A stretch of 64,000 nt of DNA from Marinobacter litoralis (GCF_016427555.1 NZ_JAELVS010000001.1:124001-188000); one strand, 5' to 3'; counted from the stretch's first letter, positions 33,166 to 43,427 are shown. Numbers and translations are program-made. The notes: generated from the letters alone by a model not told the origin.

Positions 33166-33672
33166 TCAGTTCTGCAACTTTTTCTCCGAAGCACGCGGGC
33201 GAAACAGCATGACGAGACCCAAAAGCACCAATCCCGCAAAGAATACGGCGGTCCAACCCGGAATGCTCAAACCAAGGAAGCGCCACACCACCTCGGCGCA
33301 GTCTCCGGTGCCTTGCAGCGCGGTTTTAAGTACGTCGAACCAGGGTAACACCTGCAGCAGGTAATCAACCGAGGGCCCACACGCCGGCACCTGATCGGCC
33401 GGCAAGCTCTGCAGCCACAGTTGTCGCCCTGCAATACCCAAGCCTGCCCCGGCGGTGAGCGCCAGCAAGAACCCATACACCCGCCGGCCAAGCTCTGCAG
33501 GGCCGTGCAGAAACGCAATCAAGCTCACCAAACCCGCTCCCATGAAACCGAAACGTTGCAACCAGCAAAGCGGGCAAGGTTTCATGCCCATGACATGCTC
33601 CATATAAAACGCCACGCCCAGCAGCGCAGCACAGATTAAAAATACAAAGCCAAACACCCGTCTGCTTGTCAA
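33166..33672 (-). CDS. dsbB: DsbB, disulfide bond formation protein B
   Basis: A 168-residue inner-membrane quinone reductase that reoxidises DsbA. Four transmembrane helices are visible; the first periplasmic loop has Cys33-Pro-Leu-Cys36 followed by WLQR, and the second has Cys98 and Cys125. The Arg in LQRF contacts quinone in the family. The redox partner DsbA is not in the window. Confidence 0.95.
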   Translation of the reverse strand: MTSRRVFGFVFLICAALLGVAFYMEHVMGMKPCPLCWLQRFGFMGAGLVSLIAFLHGPAELGRRVYGFLLALTAGAGLGIAGRQLWLQSLPADQVPACGPSVDYLLQVLPWFDVLKTALQGTGDCAEVVWRFLGLSIPGWTAVFFAGLVLLGLVMLFRPRASEKKLQN

Positions 33673-33731
33673 AACGTCACCTCGGAATCATGATGTCAGA
33701 TACAACTAATCGATGGACCCAATCGTAACCT

Positions 33732-34193
33732 ATGAACAACGCTAAGCACATGACCTTTAACGGTCTATTTTTCTTACGCCTGCTGTTGGTGATTTGTACG
33801 ATGAGCTTGTGGCACAGCCCCGTTTCGGCCGAGGAAGCAGAAGAAAACGCTGCCGAGGAAAAAGGCGTCACCGACTACATTGAAATGAAGCCTGCTTTCG
33901 TTACCCACGTTGGCAAGCCCGGCAACAAGGTCAACTACCTGAAAGCGGCCGTGACCCTGCGCGCGTCCAGCGAGTCGGTGCGACCGGAGGTGGAAGCCCA
34001 CAACCCAAGACTGCGGCACGAACTGGTGATGCTATTCGGAGAACAAACGGATTTGGACACGCTGTCGTCGATGGAGGGACAACAGGCTTTGCGGGAAGAA
34101 GCAACCCGGAGAATTAACGGCGTACTTGAAGAGCAACAGACCGGAGAGCAAATTACCGGCGTGCTGTTTACCGAGTTTGTGGTGCAGCGCTGA
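33732..34193 (+). CDS. FliL-like periplasmic protein, not linked to flagellar genes
   Basis: A 153-residue protein with an N-terminal hydrophobic segment (FFLRLLLVICTMSLWHSPVSA) that looks like a cleavable signal peptide rather than the single-span anchor of FliL. An acidic spacer follows, then a FliL domain (VNYLKAAVTLRASSESVRPEVEAHNPRLRHELV interrupted only by ordinary variation, ending TGVLFTEFVVQR). No flagellar gene is near. It may be a stand-alone relative acting on another membrane complex. Confidence 0.75.
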   Translation: MNNAKHMTFNGLFFLRLLLVICTMSLWHSPVSAEEAEENAAEEKGVTDYIEMKPAFVTHVGKPGNKVNYLKAAVTLRASSESVRPEVEAHNPRLRHELVMLFGEQTDLDTLSSMEGQQALREEATRRINGVLEEQQTGEQITGVLFTEFVVQR

Positions 34194-34203
34194 GGCCCAT
34201 GCT

Positions 34204-34422
34204 TCAGGCAATACGTGCGAACAGGCTGTCATTGTGTTGCTGTTTTTGCGCCTCCGCAGCCTCTTGCGCGTCGTCCCAGCCGGCTTCCCACGCTGCGATC
34301 ACCACCTCGCCACGGTAGGGGCACCGGGATTTATCCATTCCCATAGACCCTGCCAAAGCACCTTGGCGATACGCTTTATTGAGCGCTTCGACATCCCAAC
34401 CGAGACCACTGTCCTTTGCCAT
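34204..34422 (-). CDS. Ribosome modulation factor-like small protein (Rmf/CrpP family)
   Basis: A 72-residue protein whose centre, AYRQGALAGSMGMDKSRCPY, parallels the RGYQAGI-x-G-x-CPY core of Rmf and continues into AAWEAGWDDA like WLGGWREA. Rmf drives 100S ribosome hibernation. Flanking extensions differ from E. coli Rmf, so it may be a paralogue in the wider Rmf/CrpP fold. Alone between a FliL-like gene and gshA, with no operon partner. Confidence 0.7.
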   Translation of the reverse strand: MAKDSGLGWDVEALNKAYRQGALAGSMGMDKSRCPYRGEVVIAAWEAGWDDAQEAAEAQKQQHNDSLFARIA

Positions 34423-34535
34423 AACCCGCCTCCCTACTTGATATTACACAACGTAACAGCAGGTAACGAAAGCCGCAAACTCAGATCAGAAATCTGTGCG
34501 TCACGTCCCTTTTCGGGCGCAACGCACAGCATCGC

Positions 34536-36092
34536 TCAGGATTTCAGATAGTCTTCAAGGAACTCCGAGAAGGGCTGAGTATCAGCGGCTTCCATAGCGG
34601 CCTGCTCGGCTTTGGAATCAAGGCTCATGGCTTCAAAGCGGGCCTGCGTTTCAGGGCTCATCGGCGTTTCGGTCAGCGTCTGTTTGTGTTGCTGCGACAT
34701 CGACAGCACCCAATCCCGATGGCCAAGCCCGGAAGCACTCATGGCCTCCATCACCCGTGCCGACGGCACAGACCAGTCCTCACCTTCAATTTTATCTTGC
34801 TGGGCTGACAAGGCCGAGCGGTAGGTATTGCCGCCCTGCCAGCTGTCCAGCAATTCCGCCAGCGGCTGCAAACGCGCCAACAGTTCGTTTGCTGCAGCGC
34901 CTACCGGCACCCGTGTTCCGCCCTGGCAAAGAGTCAGGTCCTGCCAACGGCCTTGGGCAACCACATCTTTATACCCGTCATCCAGCCGGTCGCATTCGTC
35001 TTTGCCGATAACCGGTGACTCTGAAAGCAAACAATCCAGCAAAAACAGATCCAGAAAATCCACTTGTTCGCGGTTGATGCCAATGGGAGAAAATGGGTCG
35101 AGGTCCAAACAGCGGACTTCAATATATTCCACACCTCGGGCATCCAACGCCTGAATCGGTTTTTCCCCGCGCTCGGCGGTGCGCTTGGGTCGCACGGCGC
35201 TGTAGTACTCGTTTTCAATCTGCAGAATGCTGGTATTGAGCTGGATAAACTTACCGTCTCGGCGCGTACCGATGGCCTCGTAGTCGGGCCAGTCGGTATG
35301 AATAGCCTGATCCAGCGTCTGGGTGTACGTGGTGAGTTCGTTAAAACAGATGTTCAGCGATGCTTGGGCGTTGTTGTGATAGCCCAGGTCGCCCATCCTT
35401 AGCGACGTCGCATGTGGCCCGGCCCAGGTGCGATCGTCGAAGCGTTTGAGATCGTGTTTCACACCGGCGACAAAGCTGGCATCCAGCGCCGGTGAGGCAC
35501 CAAACAGTAGCATCAACAACCAGCTCCGGCGCCGGAAGTTGCGAATCAACCAGAAGTACTGCTCGGATTTGAAATCTTGCAAAGCGCTGGAGTTGCCTGT
35601 TACCTCCTGCCACTTGCGCCAGAAGCTGTCTGGCAGCGACAGATTGTAATGGGCGCCCGCAATGCTCTGCATGATGCGGCCATATCGCACAGCGAGCCCC
35701 TGGCGATAGACATGCTTTAGATGGCCGGTATTGGAGGTACCGTATTCAGCAATCGGAATACTCTCGTTGCCGTTGATCTCACACGGCATACTGGCCGCCC
35801 AAAACACTTCGTCCCCGAGATTCTGCTGTACGAACTGGTGAGTATCCCGCAGCGAGGACAGCATGTCCTCGGTGTTACCGAACACCGGAGTGATCAGTTC
35901 CAACAGCGCTTCCGAGTAGTCCGTGGTGATCTGAGGATGCGTTAACGCCGCCCCCAGAGCGGAGGGGTGCGCTGTTTGGGCGATAAAGCCATTGGCATCG
36001 GCCCGCAAGCCTTCTTTTTCGACGCCTTTGAGGAAGCCGCCCCAGTCGGATGCCGAGAACTGGTAAAACAGGGAGTGGCGGGAATCAGCCAT
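34536..36092 (-). CDS. gshA: Glutamate-cysteine ligase
   Basis: A 518-residue GshA, the first enzyme of glutathione synthesis (ATP, glutamate and cysteine to gamma-glutamylcysteine). The gammaproteobacterial type-1 features are clear: ITTDYSEALLELITPVF near residue 55, PCEINGNESIPIAEYGTSN near 105, YGRIMQSIAGAHYNLSLPD near 140 and YIEVRCLDLDPFSPIGI near 330. Length equals E. coli GshA (518). Monocistronic by appearance. Confidence 0.96.
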   Translation of the reverse strand: MADSRHSLFYQFSASDWGGFLKGVEKEGLRADANGFIAQTAHPSALGAALTHPQITTDYSEALLELITPVFGNTEDMLSSLRDTHQFVQQNLGDEVFWAASMPCEINGNESIPIAEYGTSNTGHLKHVYRQGLAVRYGRIMQSIAGAHYNLSLPDSFWRKWQEVTGNSSALQDFKSEQYFWLIRNFRRRSWLLMLLFGASPALDASFVAGVKHDLKRFDDRTWAGPHATSLRMGDLGYHNNAQASLNICFNELTTYTQTLDQAIHTDWPDYEAIGTRRDGKFIQLNTSILQIENEYYSAVRPKRTAERGEKPIQALDARGVEYIEVRCLDLDPFSPIGINREQVDFLDLFLLDCLLSESPVIGKDECDRLDDGYKDVVAQGRWQDLTLCQGGTRVPVGAAANELLARLQPLAELLDSWQGGNTYRSALSAQQDKIEGEDWSVPSARVMEAMSASGLGHRDWVLSMSQQHKQTLTETPMSPETQARFEAMSLDSKAEQAAMEAADTQPFSEFLEDYLKS

Positions 36093-36156
36093 CGTATGCT
36101 CCTGTAAGGCGGCGTGCGCTTCATTGCGCAGGCCGCTACTGAATCATGAATAGGGG

Positions 36157-38478
36157 TCAGCGACCGTCTTTTCGCGCTGAAGCCAAAGCCTGAGCCAGCG
36201 CGCCAGCCATAGCACCCTGGCCCTGGCCACCTTGCGGCTTGCTGCCGGAACGCTTACCGGCCCGATCATTGCCTTTGGCCGGTCTGGCAGACGAATCCGC
36301 ACCGGGTTGGTCGTCCATGCGCATAGACAGTGCAATCCGTTTCCGAGGGATGTCCACTTCCATGACTTTGACCTTCACAATATCACCCGCTTTAACCACC
36401 TCGCGGGGGTCTTTGACGAAAGTATTAGATAAGGCGGAAATATGTACCAAGCCGTCCTGATGCACTCCGATATCGACGAACGCCCCGAAATTGGTCACGT
36501 TGGTCACCGAGCCCTCAAGCACCATGCCCGGTTTCAGATCGCTCAGGGTTTCGACACCCTCTTCAAAACTGGCGAAGCGAAATTCCGGGCGCGGGTCCCG
36601 GCCCGGCTTTTCCAGTTCCGCGATGATGTCTTTCACCGTCGGCAACCCAAACTGCTCGGTGACGTAGTCCTGCGGGTTCAGGCTGCGGAGGAAGCTGGTA
36701 TCCCCCATGATGTTTTCCACTTTCCGGTTGTTGCGCTTGGCGATGGCTTCGGCCACACCGTAGGCTTCCGGATGCACTGACGAGCTGTCCAGCGGATTTT
36801 CGGCCCGGGCAATACGCAGAAAGCCGGCGGCTTGCTCGAAGGTGCGTTCACCCAGACGGGCGACTTTCATCAGTTGCTTACGGCTGGTAAAGACTCCGTT
36901 CTGACTCCGGAAATCCACGATATTCTGGGCAATGGTCTGGCTTAGGCCTGACACGCGCGCCAGCAAAGGCACAGAGGCTGTGTTCAAGTCCACGCCAACG
37001 CCGTTCACACAATCTTCAACCACCGCGTCCAGGCTACGGGACAGCTGTACTTGCGACACGTCGTGCTGGTATTGGCCAACCCCGATGGATTTCGGCTCGA
37101 TCTTCACTAATTCTGCCAACGGATCCTGCAGGCGGCGGGCAATGGACACAGCACCACGAATGGTCACATCCAGATCCGGCAGTTCGCGGGAGGCAAATTC
37201 CGATGCCGAATAGATAGAAGCACCGGATTCGTTCACCACAATGCGGGCCAGCTTCAGTTCCGGGTAACGTTTGGTCAGGTCTGCCACCAGCTTTTCGGTC
37301 TCCCGGGAAGCGGTACCGTTACCGATAGCCACCAGTTCAATCTTGAATTTCTGACACCAGGCCGCCAGCTGGGCAATGGAGCGATCCCACTGGTTCTGCG
37401 GTGCATGGGGGAAAATGGCGCCATGATCCAGCACCTCGCCGGTGCCGTCGATTACCGCCACTTTGACCCCGGTACGCAGACCGGGATCCAAGCCCAGTGT
37501 CGGCCGGGGCCCGGCAGGTGCCAGCAACAGCAGATCTTTGAGGTTGGCAGCAAACACGTTGATGGCTTCCGCTTCGGCGGCTTCGCGCACCTGGGCCATC
37601 AGGTCGGTTTCGATCTGGGTGGAGAGTTTCACGCGCCAGGTCCAGCGCACCACATCGCTCAGCCATTTATCAGCGGCCCGGCCGTTGTCACGAATGTTCC
37701 AATGGGCGGCAATGCGCTGCTCAGCGGGGTGCGGCTGGCGGCGGTCGTCCTCGGCATCGCCCATGACAATGGAAAAGGTCAGTACGCCCTCGTTGCGGCC
37801 GCGTAGAATGGCCAGCGCTCGGTGTGACGGAACCTTTTTGAGCGGCTCAACGTGGTCGAAATAGTCTCGGAACTTGGCACCTTCGGTTTCTTTGCCAGCA
37901 ATCACGGTGACTTTCAGTTGCCCTTCCTGCCAAACAAAGTTGCGCAGTGCGCCCAATAGTTCCGCATCTTCGGCAAATCGCTCCATCAGGATATACCGGG
38001 CGCCATCCAGTGCAGCTTTGGTGTCGTCGATATTGGCTTCCGCATTCAGGTAGCCCGAAGCGGTGGTTTCGGGGTCCAGACTGGGGTCGTCATACAGGGC
38101 ATCCGCCAGAGGCTCCAGCCCTGCCTCCCGAGCGATCTGGGCCTTGGTGCGACGTTTGGGTTTGTAGGGCAGGTATAAATCTTCAAGGCGGTTTTTGGTA
38201 TCCGCAGCGCTGATGCTGGCCCGCAGCTCTTCGGTCAGTTTGCCTTGTTCGTCGATGCTTTTGAGGATCGCACCGCGGCGATCCTCAAGTTCGCGCAGGT
38301 AGCGCAAGCGCTCTTCCAGAGTTCGCAACTGACTGTCGTCCAGCGAGCCGGTCACTTCTTTCCGGTAGCGGGCAATAAACGGAACCGAGGCTCCTTCGTC
38401 CAGCATAGCAACCGTGGCGTTAACCTGTTGCTCGCGTACTCCAAGTTCTTCAGCAATGCGCTGGGAGATACTGTTCAT
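36157..38478 (-). CDS. tex: Tex, RNA-binding transcription accessory protein
   Basis: A 773-residue Tex: N-terminal helix-turn-helix-like region ([21 protein letters not shown]), YqgF/RNase-H-like domain ([17 protein letters not shown] near residue 325), helix-hairpin-helix pair ([20 protein letters not shown] near 495) and C-terminal S1 RNA-binding domain ([29 protein letters not shown] near 640). The tail after 735 is low-complexity and basic. It is implicated in transcription and RNA handling; essential or not varies by species. Confidence 0.95.
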   Translation of the reverse strand: MNSISQRIAEELGVREQQVNATVAMLDEGASVPFIARYRKEVTGSLDDSQLRTLEERLRYLRELEDRRGAILKSIDEQGKLTEELRASISAADTKNRLEDLYLPYKPKRRTKAQIAREAGLEPLADALYDDPSLDPETTASGYLNAEANIDDTKAALDGARYILMERFAEDAELLGALRNFVWQEGQLKVTVIAGKETEGAKFRDYFDHVEPLKKVPSHRALAILRGRNEGVLTFSIVMGDAEDDRRQPHPAEQRIAAHWNIRDNGRAADKWLSDVVRWTWRVKLSTQIETDLMAQVREAAEAEAINVFAANLKDLLLLAPAGPRPTLGLDPGLRTGVKVAVIDGTGEVLDHGAIFPHAPQNQWDRSIAQLAAWCQKFKIELVAIGNGTASRETEKLVADLTKRYPELKLARIVVNESGASIYSASEFASRELPDLDVTIRGAVSIARRLQDPLAELVKIEPKSIGVGQYQHDVSQVQLSRSLDAVVEDCVNGVGVDLNTASVPLLARVSGLSQTIAQNIVDFRSQNGVFTSRKQLMKVARLGERTFEQAAGFLRIARAENPLDSSSVHPEAYGVAEAIAKRNNRKVENIMGDTSFLRSLNPQDYVTEQFGLPTVKDIIAELEKPGRDPRPEFRFASFEEGVETLSDLKPGMVLEGSVTNVTNFGAFVDIGVHQDGLVHISALSNTFVKDPREVVKAGDIVKVKVMEVDIPRKRIALSMRMDDQPGADSSARPAKGNDRAGKRSGSKPQGGQGQGAMAGALAQALASARKDGR

Positions 38479-38527
38479 GCAACCTCTGTGATATCGCTTG
38501 CGAAATTAAAGCGCAAAGGTACAGCGG

Positions 38528-40261
38528 CTAACTCTTACAGGCAAGCGGACCGGTTCGACGGGTCAAAAATTGAACAAGCTCATCCCACGGCATAGGCCGT
38601 GCGAAATAGTAACCCTGAATCTCGTCGCAATGCTGTTGCTGGAGAAATTCCAGCTGCTCTTTGGTCTCGACACCTTCCGCCACCACACTCATGTGCAGGC
38701 TGTGGGCGAGCGTAATAATGGCACGAATAATATGCTCGGCGTCCGCCGACTTCCCAAGATCCTGAATAAACGACTTATCAATCTTGACCAGCGAAATTGG
38801 CAGATGCTGCAGGTTGCTCAACGACGAATACCCGGTACCGAAATCATCCAGGGCAAAGCTGACCCCCAATTGATTGAGCTCGCGAAGGCAACGCTGGGCA
38901 TACTCGGGGTTGTGCATCATGGCGCTTTCGGTGAGTTCCAGCTCCAGCAAACTGGTATCCACGTTGGCGTTGAAAATAATGCGGAAGATGGTTTCGGTCA
39001 TTTTCGGATCGTGGAACTGACGGAATGACAAGTTCACCGCCAGCACCAAACCCGGGAAACCCAGTTCAGCGCTTTCCTGCAAGCGCCGACAGGCCTGCTC
39101 TATCACCCAGTACCCAATCGGCACAATCAAACCACTTCGTTCCGCCACCGGGATGAATTCATCGGGCCCGATCATACCGCGCTTCGGGTGATTCCAGCGC
39201 AGCAAGCATTCCATGCCGCGCACTTCGCCCGTCGCCAGATCAATCCTGGGCTGATAGTACAATTCCAGTTCTTGCGCTCGGATCGCGTGTCGCAAGTCCG
39301 TTTCCAGCCGCAGCTGGTGCCCGGTTGAAATGTGCAGCTCGCGGTTGTAAAACCGGTAGCTGGTGCCGGTATCCTGCTTGGCCTCGAACATGGCGCGATT
39401 CGCCCGGCGCATCAATTCCTCCGGGCTGTCACCCGCTTCCGGATAGGTCGCCACGCCCATGCTGGCACTGACCACTATACTCTGGCCATCGATGACAACC
39501 GGTTCCGGCACGGTCATCACCAGTTTCCGAATGACCTGGCTGAGGTCCAGAGAATCCTCAACCTTTTCAATAATAATGGCCAGTTCGTCGCCGCCGATCC
39601 GAACCAGCGAATCGACCCGCCGCAACGCTTGGCCAATCCGTTCAGCCAACTGGACAATCAGTTCATCACTTTTTTGATACCCGAAGGATTCATTGATGCT
39701 GCGGAAACCGTCCACGTTCAGATGCATCAGGGCGAGCCGGCTCTTAGTGCGCTCAGCTCGCAGAAGCGCTTGCTGCAAGCGATCAAAAAACAGATCCCGG
39801 TTGATAAAACCGGACGCCACCTCCCGGCCCAATTGACCATGGGAAAACCCGGAAAGCTGTGCCTGATACCAAAGGCATTTTACTGCGCGCCGAAAGCCCC
39901 AGGCATCAAGGCACTGGCGGCACAAATAGTCCGCCGCTCCGCCGGCGTGCATCGCCGGTCCCTTTTCGCCACTGGCCTCCGCACTTAGGGCCAGAACGGG
40001 TTTATCACCGCTGGAGACCGTCAAATACTGGAGGAAGGAAGATTCACACCCGGCATGAAATGCACAATCCCACACGATCACATCAAAACAGGCGTTGTAT
40101 ATCAGGTCATCACATTCGATGAGGTCCGGGCACCAGGTGGCATCCGGAGCCAATTCCGCATCCTCCGACAACATGGATTGATACCACAAAAAGTCCGTGT
40201 ACTCGGGAGTCAAAACAAGAAGACGCAGGCGGTCGCGCCTGTTGTCGGGTGGAAAGGTCAT
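38528..40261 (-). CDS. GGDEF/EAL protein with degenerate receiver domain
   Basis: A 577-residue c-di-GMP protein. Residues 10-130 resemble a receiver fold but the usual acidic pocket is altered (VLTPEYTDF, VIVWDCAFH). A GGDEF domain follows (about 160-315) whose signature is GGDEL, then an EAL domain (about 325-570). The EAL motif is ECL, but DDFGTGYSSLSNL, the ELELTESAMM strand, KIDKSF and VVAEGVETKEQL are intact. Phosphodiesterase activity is therefore plausible, while the cyclase may be weak or regulatory. No membrane segment: cytosolic. Confidence 0.88.
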   Translation of the reverse strand: MTFPPDNRRDRLRLLVLTPEYTDFLWYQSMLSEDAELAPDATWCPDLIECDDLIYNACFDVIVWDCAFHAGCESSFLQYLTVSSGDKPVLALSAEASGEKGPAMHAGGAADYLCRQCLDAWGFRRAVKCLWYQAQLSGFSHGQLGREVASGFINRDLFFDRLQQALLRAERTKSRLALMHLNVDGFRSINESFGYQKSDELIVQLAERIGQALRRVDSLVRIGGDELAIIIEKVEDSLDLSQVIRKLVMTVPEPVVIDGQSIVVSASMGVATYPEAGDSPEELMRRANRAMFEAKQDTGTSYRFYNRELHISTGHQLRLETDLRHAIRAQELELYYQPRIDLATGEVRGMECLLRWNHPKRGMIGPDEFIPVAERSGLIVPIGYWVIEQACRRLQESAELGFPGLVLAVNLSFRQFHDPKMTETIFRIIFNANVDTSLLELELTESAMMHNPEYAQRCLRELNQLGVSFALDDFGTGYSSLSNLQHLPISLVKIDKSFIQDLGKSADAEHIIRAIITLAHSLHMSVVAEGVETKEQLEFLQQQHCDEIQGYYFARPMPWDELVQFLTRRTGPLACKS

Positions 40262-40405
40262 CGCACGGGATCCATGTATCGTTTAACTGAGCGTCCGTAG
40301 TTTCTAGCATAGCCTATAGATCCCGAGGGTACATCCCGCCGTGCTGGTGTAGAATAGAAAAACAGTGACACCCCCTGCACGTTTCTTTTATTTGGCCTCA
40401 ATACT

Positions 40406-42424
40406 GTGAACAAGCTCAATCCCAGACAACGAGAAGCGGTTCGTTACGCAGACGGCCCCCTATTGGTGCTGGCCGGTGCGGGCAGCGGCAAAACCAGCGT
40501 GATTACCCGAAAAATAGCCCACCTGATTGAAGAACTGGGCATTCCGGGCCGCCATATTGCCGCACTGACGTTTACCAACAAGGCCGCCCGGGAAATGAAA
40601 GAACGGGTCGGCAAGATCGTTGACCGGGGAAAGGCCCGTGGTCTGATCGTATCGACCTTCCACAACCTGGGACTGAACATCATCCGGGACGAGCACAGCC
40701 ATATGGGTTACCACCCCGGATTTTCGATTTTCGATGCCGAAGATGCCAAAGCCCTGCTGCAAGACCTGATGATGCGGGGCGGCAGCGCCGAGGCCGGCGA
40801 TGAAGTCAACGACGTGCAGATGACCATTTCATCGTGGAAAAACGCACTGCGCAGTCCTGCCGAGGCTTACAGCAAAGCCGCCGACGAGCGGGAACAACGC
40901 ATTGCCATTATCTACAAGCAATACAACGAGTATCTGCTGGCTTATAACGCCGTTGATTTTGACGACCTGATTCTGTTGCCGGTACAGCTGTTCCGGGATT
41001 TTCCGGATGTATTGGCCAAATGGCGCAAGAAGATTCGCTACTTGCTGGTGGACGAATATCAGGACACCAACGTTTGCCAGTACGAATTGGTCAAACAACT
41101 GGTGGCCGAGCGCGCCGCCTTTACCGTAGTAGGCGACGACGACCAGTCGATTTATGCCTGGCGGGGGGCACGCCCCGAGAATCTGGTACAGCTCAAAGAG
41201 GACTTCCCGAGCCTGAAGATCGTCAAACTGGAGCAGAACTACCGCTCCACTGGCCGGATTCTGCGCAGCGCCAACACCGTTATCGCCAACAACCCTCACG
41301 TGTTCGAGAAAGCCCTGTGGAGTGACCACACCATCGGTGAGGAAATCCGCATCATCCGGTGCCGCAGCGAAGATGCCGAAACAGAGCGGGTTGCCACCGA
41401 AATTCTCGACCAGAAGCTCAAAAACGGTCTTAATTTCCAAGACTTTGCGGTGCTCTACCGGGGCAACCATCAGGCCCGCCTGCTGGAAATGAAACTTCAG
41501 GCCTATCAGATTCCGTACCGGCTATCCGGCGGCCAGTCGTTCTTCTCCAAGAGCGAAATCAAAGACGCCATGTCGTACCTTCGATTGCTGATCAACCCCG
41601 ATGACAATGCGGCCTTTCTGCGCGTAGTGAACGTGCCTCGCCGGGAAATCGGCCCGCGCACACTGGAACAGCTGAGCCATTACGCCCGATCTCGCAACGT
41701 CAGTCTGTTCAAAGCGTTGAGCGATATGGGCGCAGAAACTCACGTAACGGAGAAAGGGTTGGATCGCCTGCGCCGCTTCGCCCACTGGGTGGACAAAACC
41801 TGCGAGCGACTGTTTTCCGAAGACCCAATTCCGGTCATCAAGCAGCTGTTTACCGACATTGAATACGAAGAGTGGCTGCATCAGCACTCCGGCAGCCCGA
41901 AACAGGCGGAACGCCGGATGGAAAACATCTGGTATCTGGTGGAATCCATCCAGCGCATGCTCGATGATGGCAAAGGCACCGCGGATGAGCTGGGCATCGA
42001 AGACGCCATCGCCAAGCTGATTCTGCGCGACATGATGGAACAGCGGGAAGAGGAAGACGACAGTGACAAGGTCCAGCTACTGACGCTCCATGCCTCCAAG
42101 GGGCTGGAGTTTCCGCATGTGTTCATCATGGGCCTTGAAGAAGAAATTCTGCCGCACCGGAGCAGCATTGAAGAGGGCAACATTGAGGAAGAACGGCGAC
42201 TGATGTACGTGGGCATCACCCGAGCGCGGGAAACCCTGGCGCTGACGTATGCCGCTTCAAGGAAACAATACGGCGAGAAGCTTGAGACCATCCCCAGCCG
42301 CTTTCTGGATGAGCTGCCCGAGGAAGATGTAAAGTGGGAGGGCCTGGGCGATCAGGATAAAGAGGCCAATCAGAAAAAGGGCAAAGCCACTTTGAGCGCA
42401 CTGATCGGAGATCTCGGGCTCTAA
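40406..42424 (+). CDS. rep: ATP-dependent DNA helicase Rep
   Basis: A 672-residue superfamily-1A 3'-5' helicase: Q-motif LNPRQREAV, Walker A GAGSGKTSVI, LTFTNKAAREMKERV (motif Ia), LLVDEYQDTN (motif II), VVGDDDQSIYAWRGA (motif III), LEQNYRST (motif IV), and LLTLHASKGLEFPHVF with MYVGITRARETL (V and VI). Length and order fit Rep rather than UvrD. It removes proteins ahead of the replication fork. Start is GTG 40406. A strong hairpin follows. Confidence 0.95.
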   Translation: MNKLNPRQREAVRYADGPLLVLAGAGSGKTSVITRKIAHLIEELGIPGRHIAALTFTNKAAREMKERVGKIVDRGKARGLIVSTFHNLGLNIIRDEHSHMGYHPGFSIFDAEDAKALLQDLMMRGGSAEAGDEVNDVQMTISSWKNALRSPAEAYSKAADEREQRIAIIYKQYNEYLLAYNAVDFDDLILLPVQLFRDFPDVLAKWRKKIRYLLVDEYQDTNVCQYELVKQLVAERAAFTVVGDDDQSIYAWRGARPENLVQLKEDFPSLKIVKLEQNYRSTGRILRSANTVIANNPHVFEKALWSDHTIGEEIRIIRCRSEDAETERVATEILDQKLKNGLNFQDFAVLYRGNHQARLLEMKLQAYQIPYRLSGGQSFFSKSEIKDAMSYLRLLINPDDNAAFLRVVNVPRREIGPRTLEQLSHYARSRNVSLFKALSDMGAETHVTEKGLDRLRRFAHWVDKTCERLFSEDPIPVIKQLFTDIEYEEWLHQHSGSPKQAERRMENIWYLVESIQRMLDDGKGTADELGIEDAIAKLILRDMMEQREEEDDSDKVQLLTLHASKGLEFPHVFIMGLEEEILPHRSSIEEGNIEEERRLMYVGITRARETLALTYAASRKQYGEKLETIPSRFLDELPEEDVKWEGLGDQDKEANQKKGKATLSALIGDLGL

Positions 42425-42426
42425 AC

Positions 42427-42459
42427 CAACAAAGCCCCGCATCTAGCGGGGCTTTGTTG
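42427..42459. terminator. Bidirectional terminator rep / cytochrome c5
   Basis: CAACAAAGCCCCGC, loop ATCTA, GCGGGGCTTTGTTG: a perfect 14-bp stem with T-rich and A-rich sides, centred in the gap between two convergent genes. Confidence 0.85.
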
Positions 42460-42474
42460 TATTGCAAGCCACAC

Positions 42475-42888
42475 TTACTGGCTTGACTCGACCATGTGCT
42501 CAACCGCTGCGGTGATTTCTTCATCCGAGCAAGAGGCACAGCCACCTTTCGCTGGCATGGCATTGAACCCGTTGAGCGCGTGCTCAATCAGCGTGTCGAT
42601 GCCCTTATTGATGCGAGGCGCCCAGGCACCGGCATCACCGACGACCGGCGCACCAGCAGCACCTGTTGCGTGGCACGCCATGCAGGTGGAATCGTAAACT
42701 TCACTGCCAGAACGTGGCCCTGAGCTAGCTGCCGCAGCAACTGCCTGCCCACACTCGTCGCCCTGCAGGCACAGCTCGCCCACTGGCTTGATGCGCTCAC
42801 GAATTTCATCTTCAACACTTGCCAGTGCAGTACCGGCAGCCAGGCTAAAGCCAAGCAAACCAACAGCCAGGACTCTCTTCATCTTCAC
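42475..42888 (-). CDS. Cytochrome c5 family protein
   Basis: A 137-residue periplasmic monohaem cytochrome c. A signal peptide covers residues 1-24 (VGLLGFSLAAGTALA). The haem site is CMACH at about residue 69, the axial Met is in FNAMPAKGGCASCSDEEI near 113, and the Cys pair there forms the disulfide typical of cytochrome c5. An additional N-terminal domain has a Cys pair (CLQGDECG). GTG 42888 lies 6 bases after GAGG; ATG 42882 is an alternative. A TATAAT -10-like box is seen near 42935 on the minus strand. Confidence 0.88.
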   Translation of the reverse strand: MKMKRVLAVGLLGFSLAAGTALASVEDEIRERIKPVGELCLQGDECGQAVAAAASSGPRSGSEVYDSTCMACHATGAAGAPVVGDAGAWAPRINKGIDTLIEHALNGFNAMPAKGGCASCSDEEITAAVEHMVESSQ

Positions 42889-43088
42889 AATGCACCTCGC
42901 ATTTGAGCGTTATAATATTTCGGTAGCGGCATTATAGCGATTGAGCCCCCGCAAAAAAACCAAACAGCAGAACCAGAATCTGATTTCAACCCATTTAATG
43001 ACAGTTTGGTAGGCCGCAACCCAACGGTAAGCTTTTCCGGTTACCATAGGCGCTACTGTACCACCCTTCACGATCTGTGAGCTTTAAT

Positions 43089-43427
43089 ATGAACCAAATA
43101 CCTGCCAACCAGCCCGACAAACGGCGCAAGCCCTTGCTGATTCTGGAATTTAGTTGTCTGGCGACTCTCCTGCTTTCGATGGGCTGGTTCAGCACCCAGT
43201 CCAGCGCCGACAACCCGATCAGCCCGGCATGGTTGCTCGTTCCGGCTGTTGCCAGCCTCGGGGTTTTTCTGAGCTTTATCGGTTTGATGTATCTGCGCTG
43301 GGTCGCGTCGGCCACTGACGATCGCCGCAATCGCCACAAGGTGATCTTTGCCTTACTGGCCATCACGCTGCTGGGCGTTTGGGTTTACGGCATCGCCAAC
43401 ACTTGGATCAGTCTCAACGCCCGCTAG
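43089..43427 (+). CDS. Small inner-membrane protein of unknown function
   Basis: A 112-residue protein with three predicted transmembrane helices (LLILEFSCLATLLLSMGWF, WLLVPAVASLGVFLSFIGLMY and VIFALLAITLLGVWVYGIA) and a short basic cytoplasmic loop (DDRRNRHK). I do not recognise a family. It ends 11 bp before pldA and is probably co-transcribed with it. A GTG at 43077 is an alternative start. Confidence 0.7.
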   Translation: MNQIPANQPDKRRKPLLILEFSCLATLLLSMGWFSTQSSADNPISPAWLLVPAVASLGVFLSFIGLMYLRWVASATDDRRNRHKVIFALLAITLLGVWVYGIANTWISLNAR

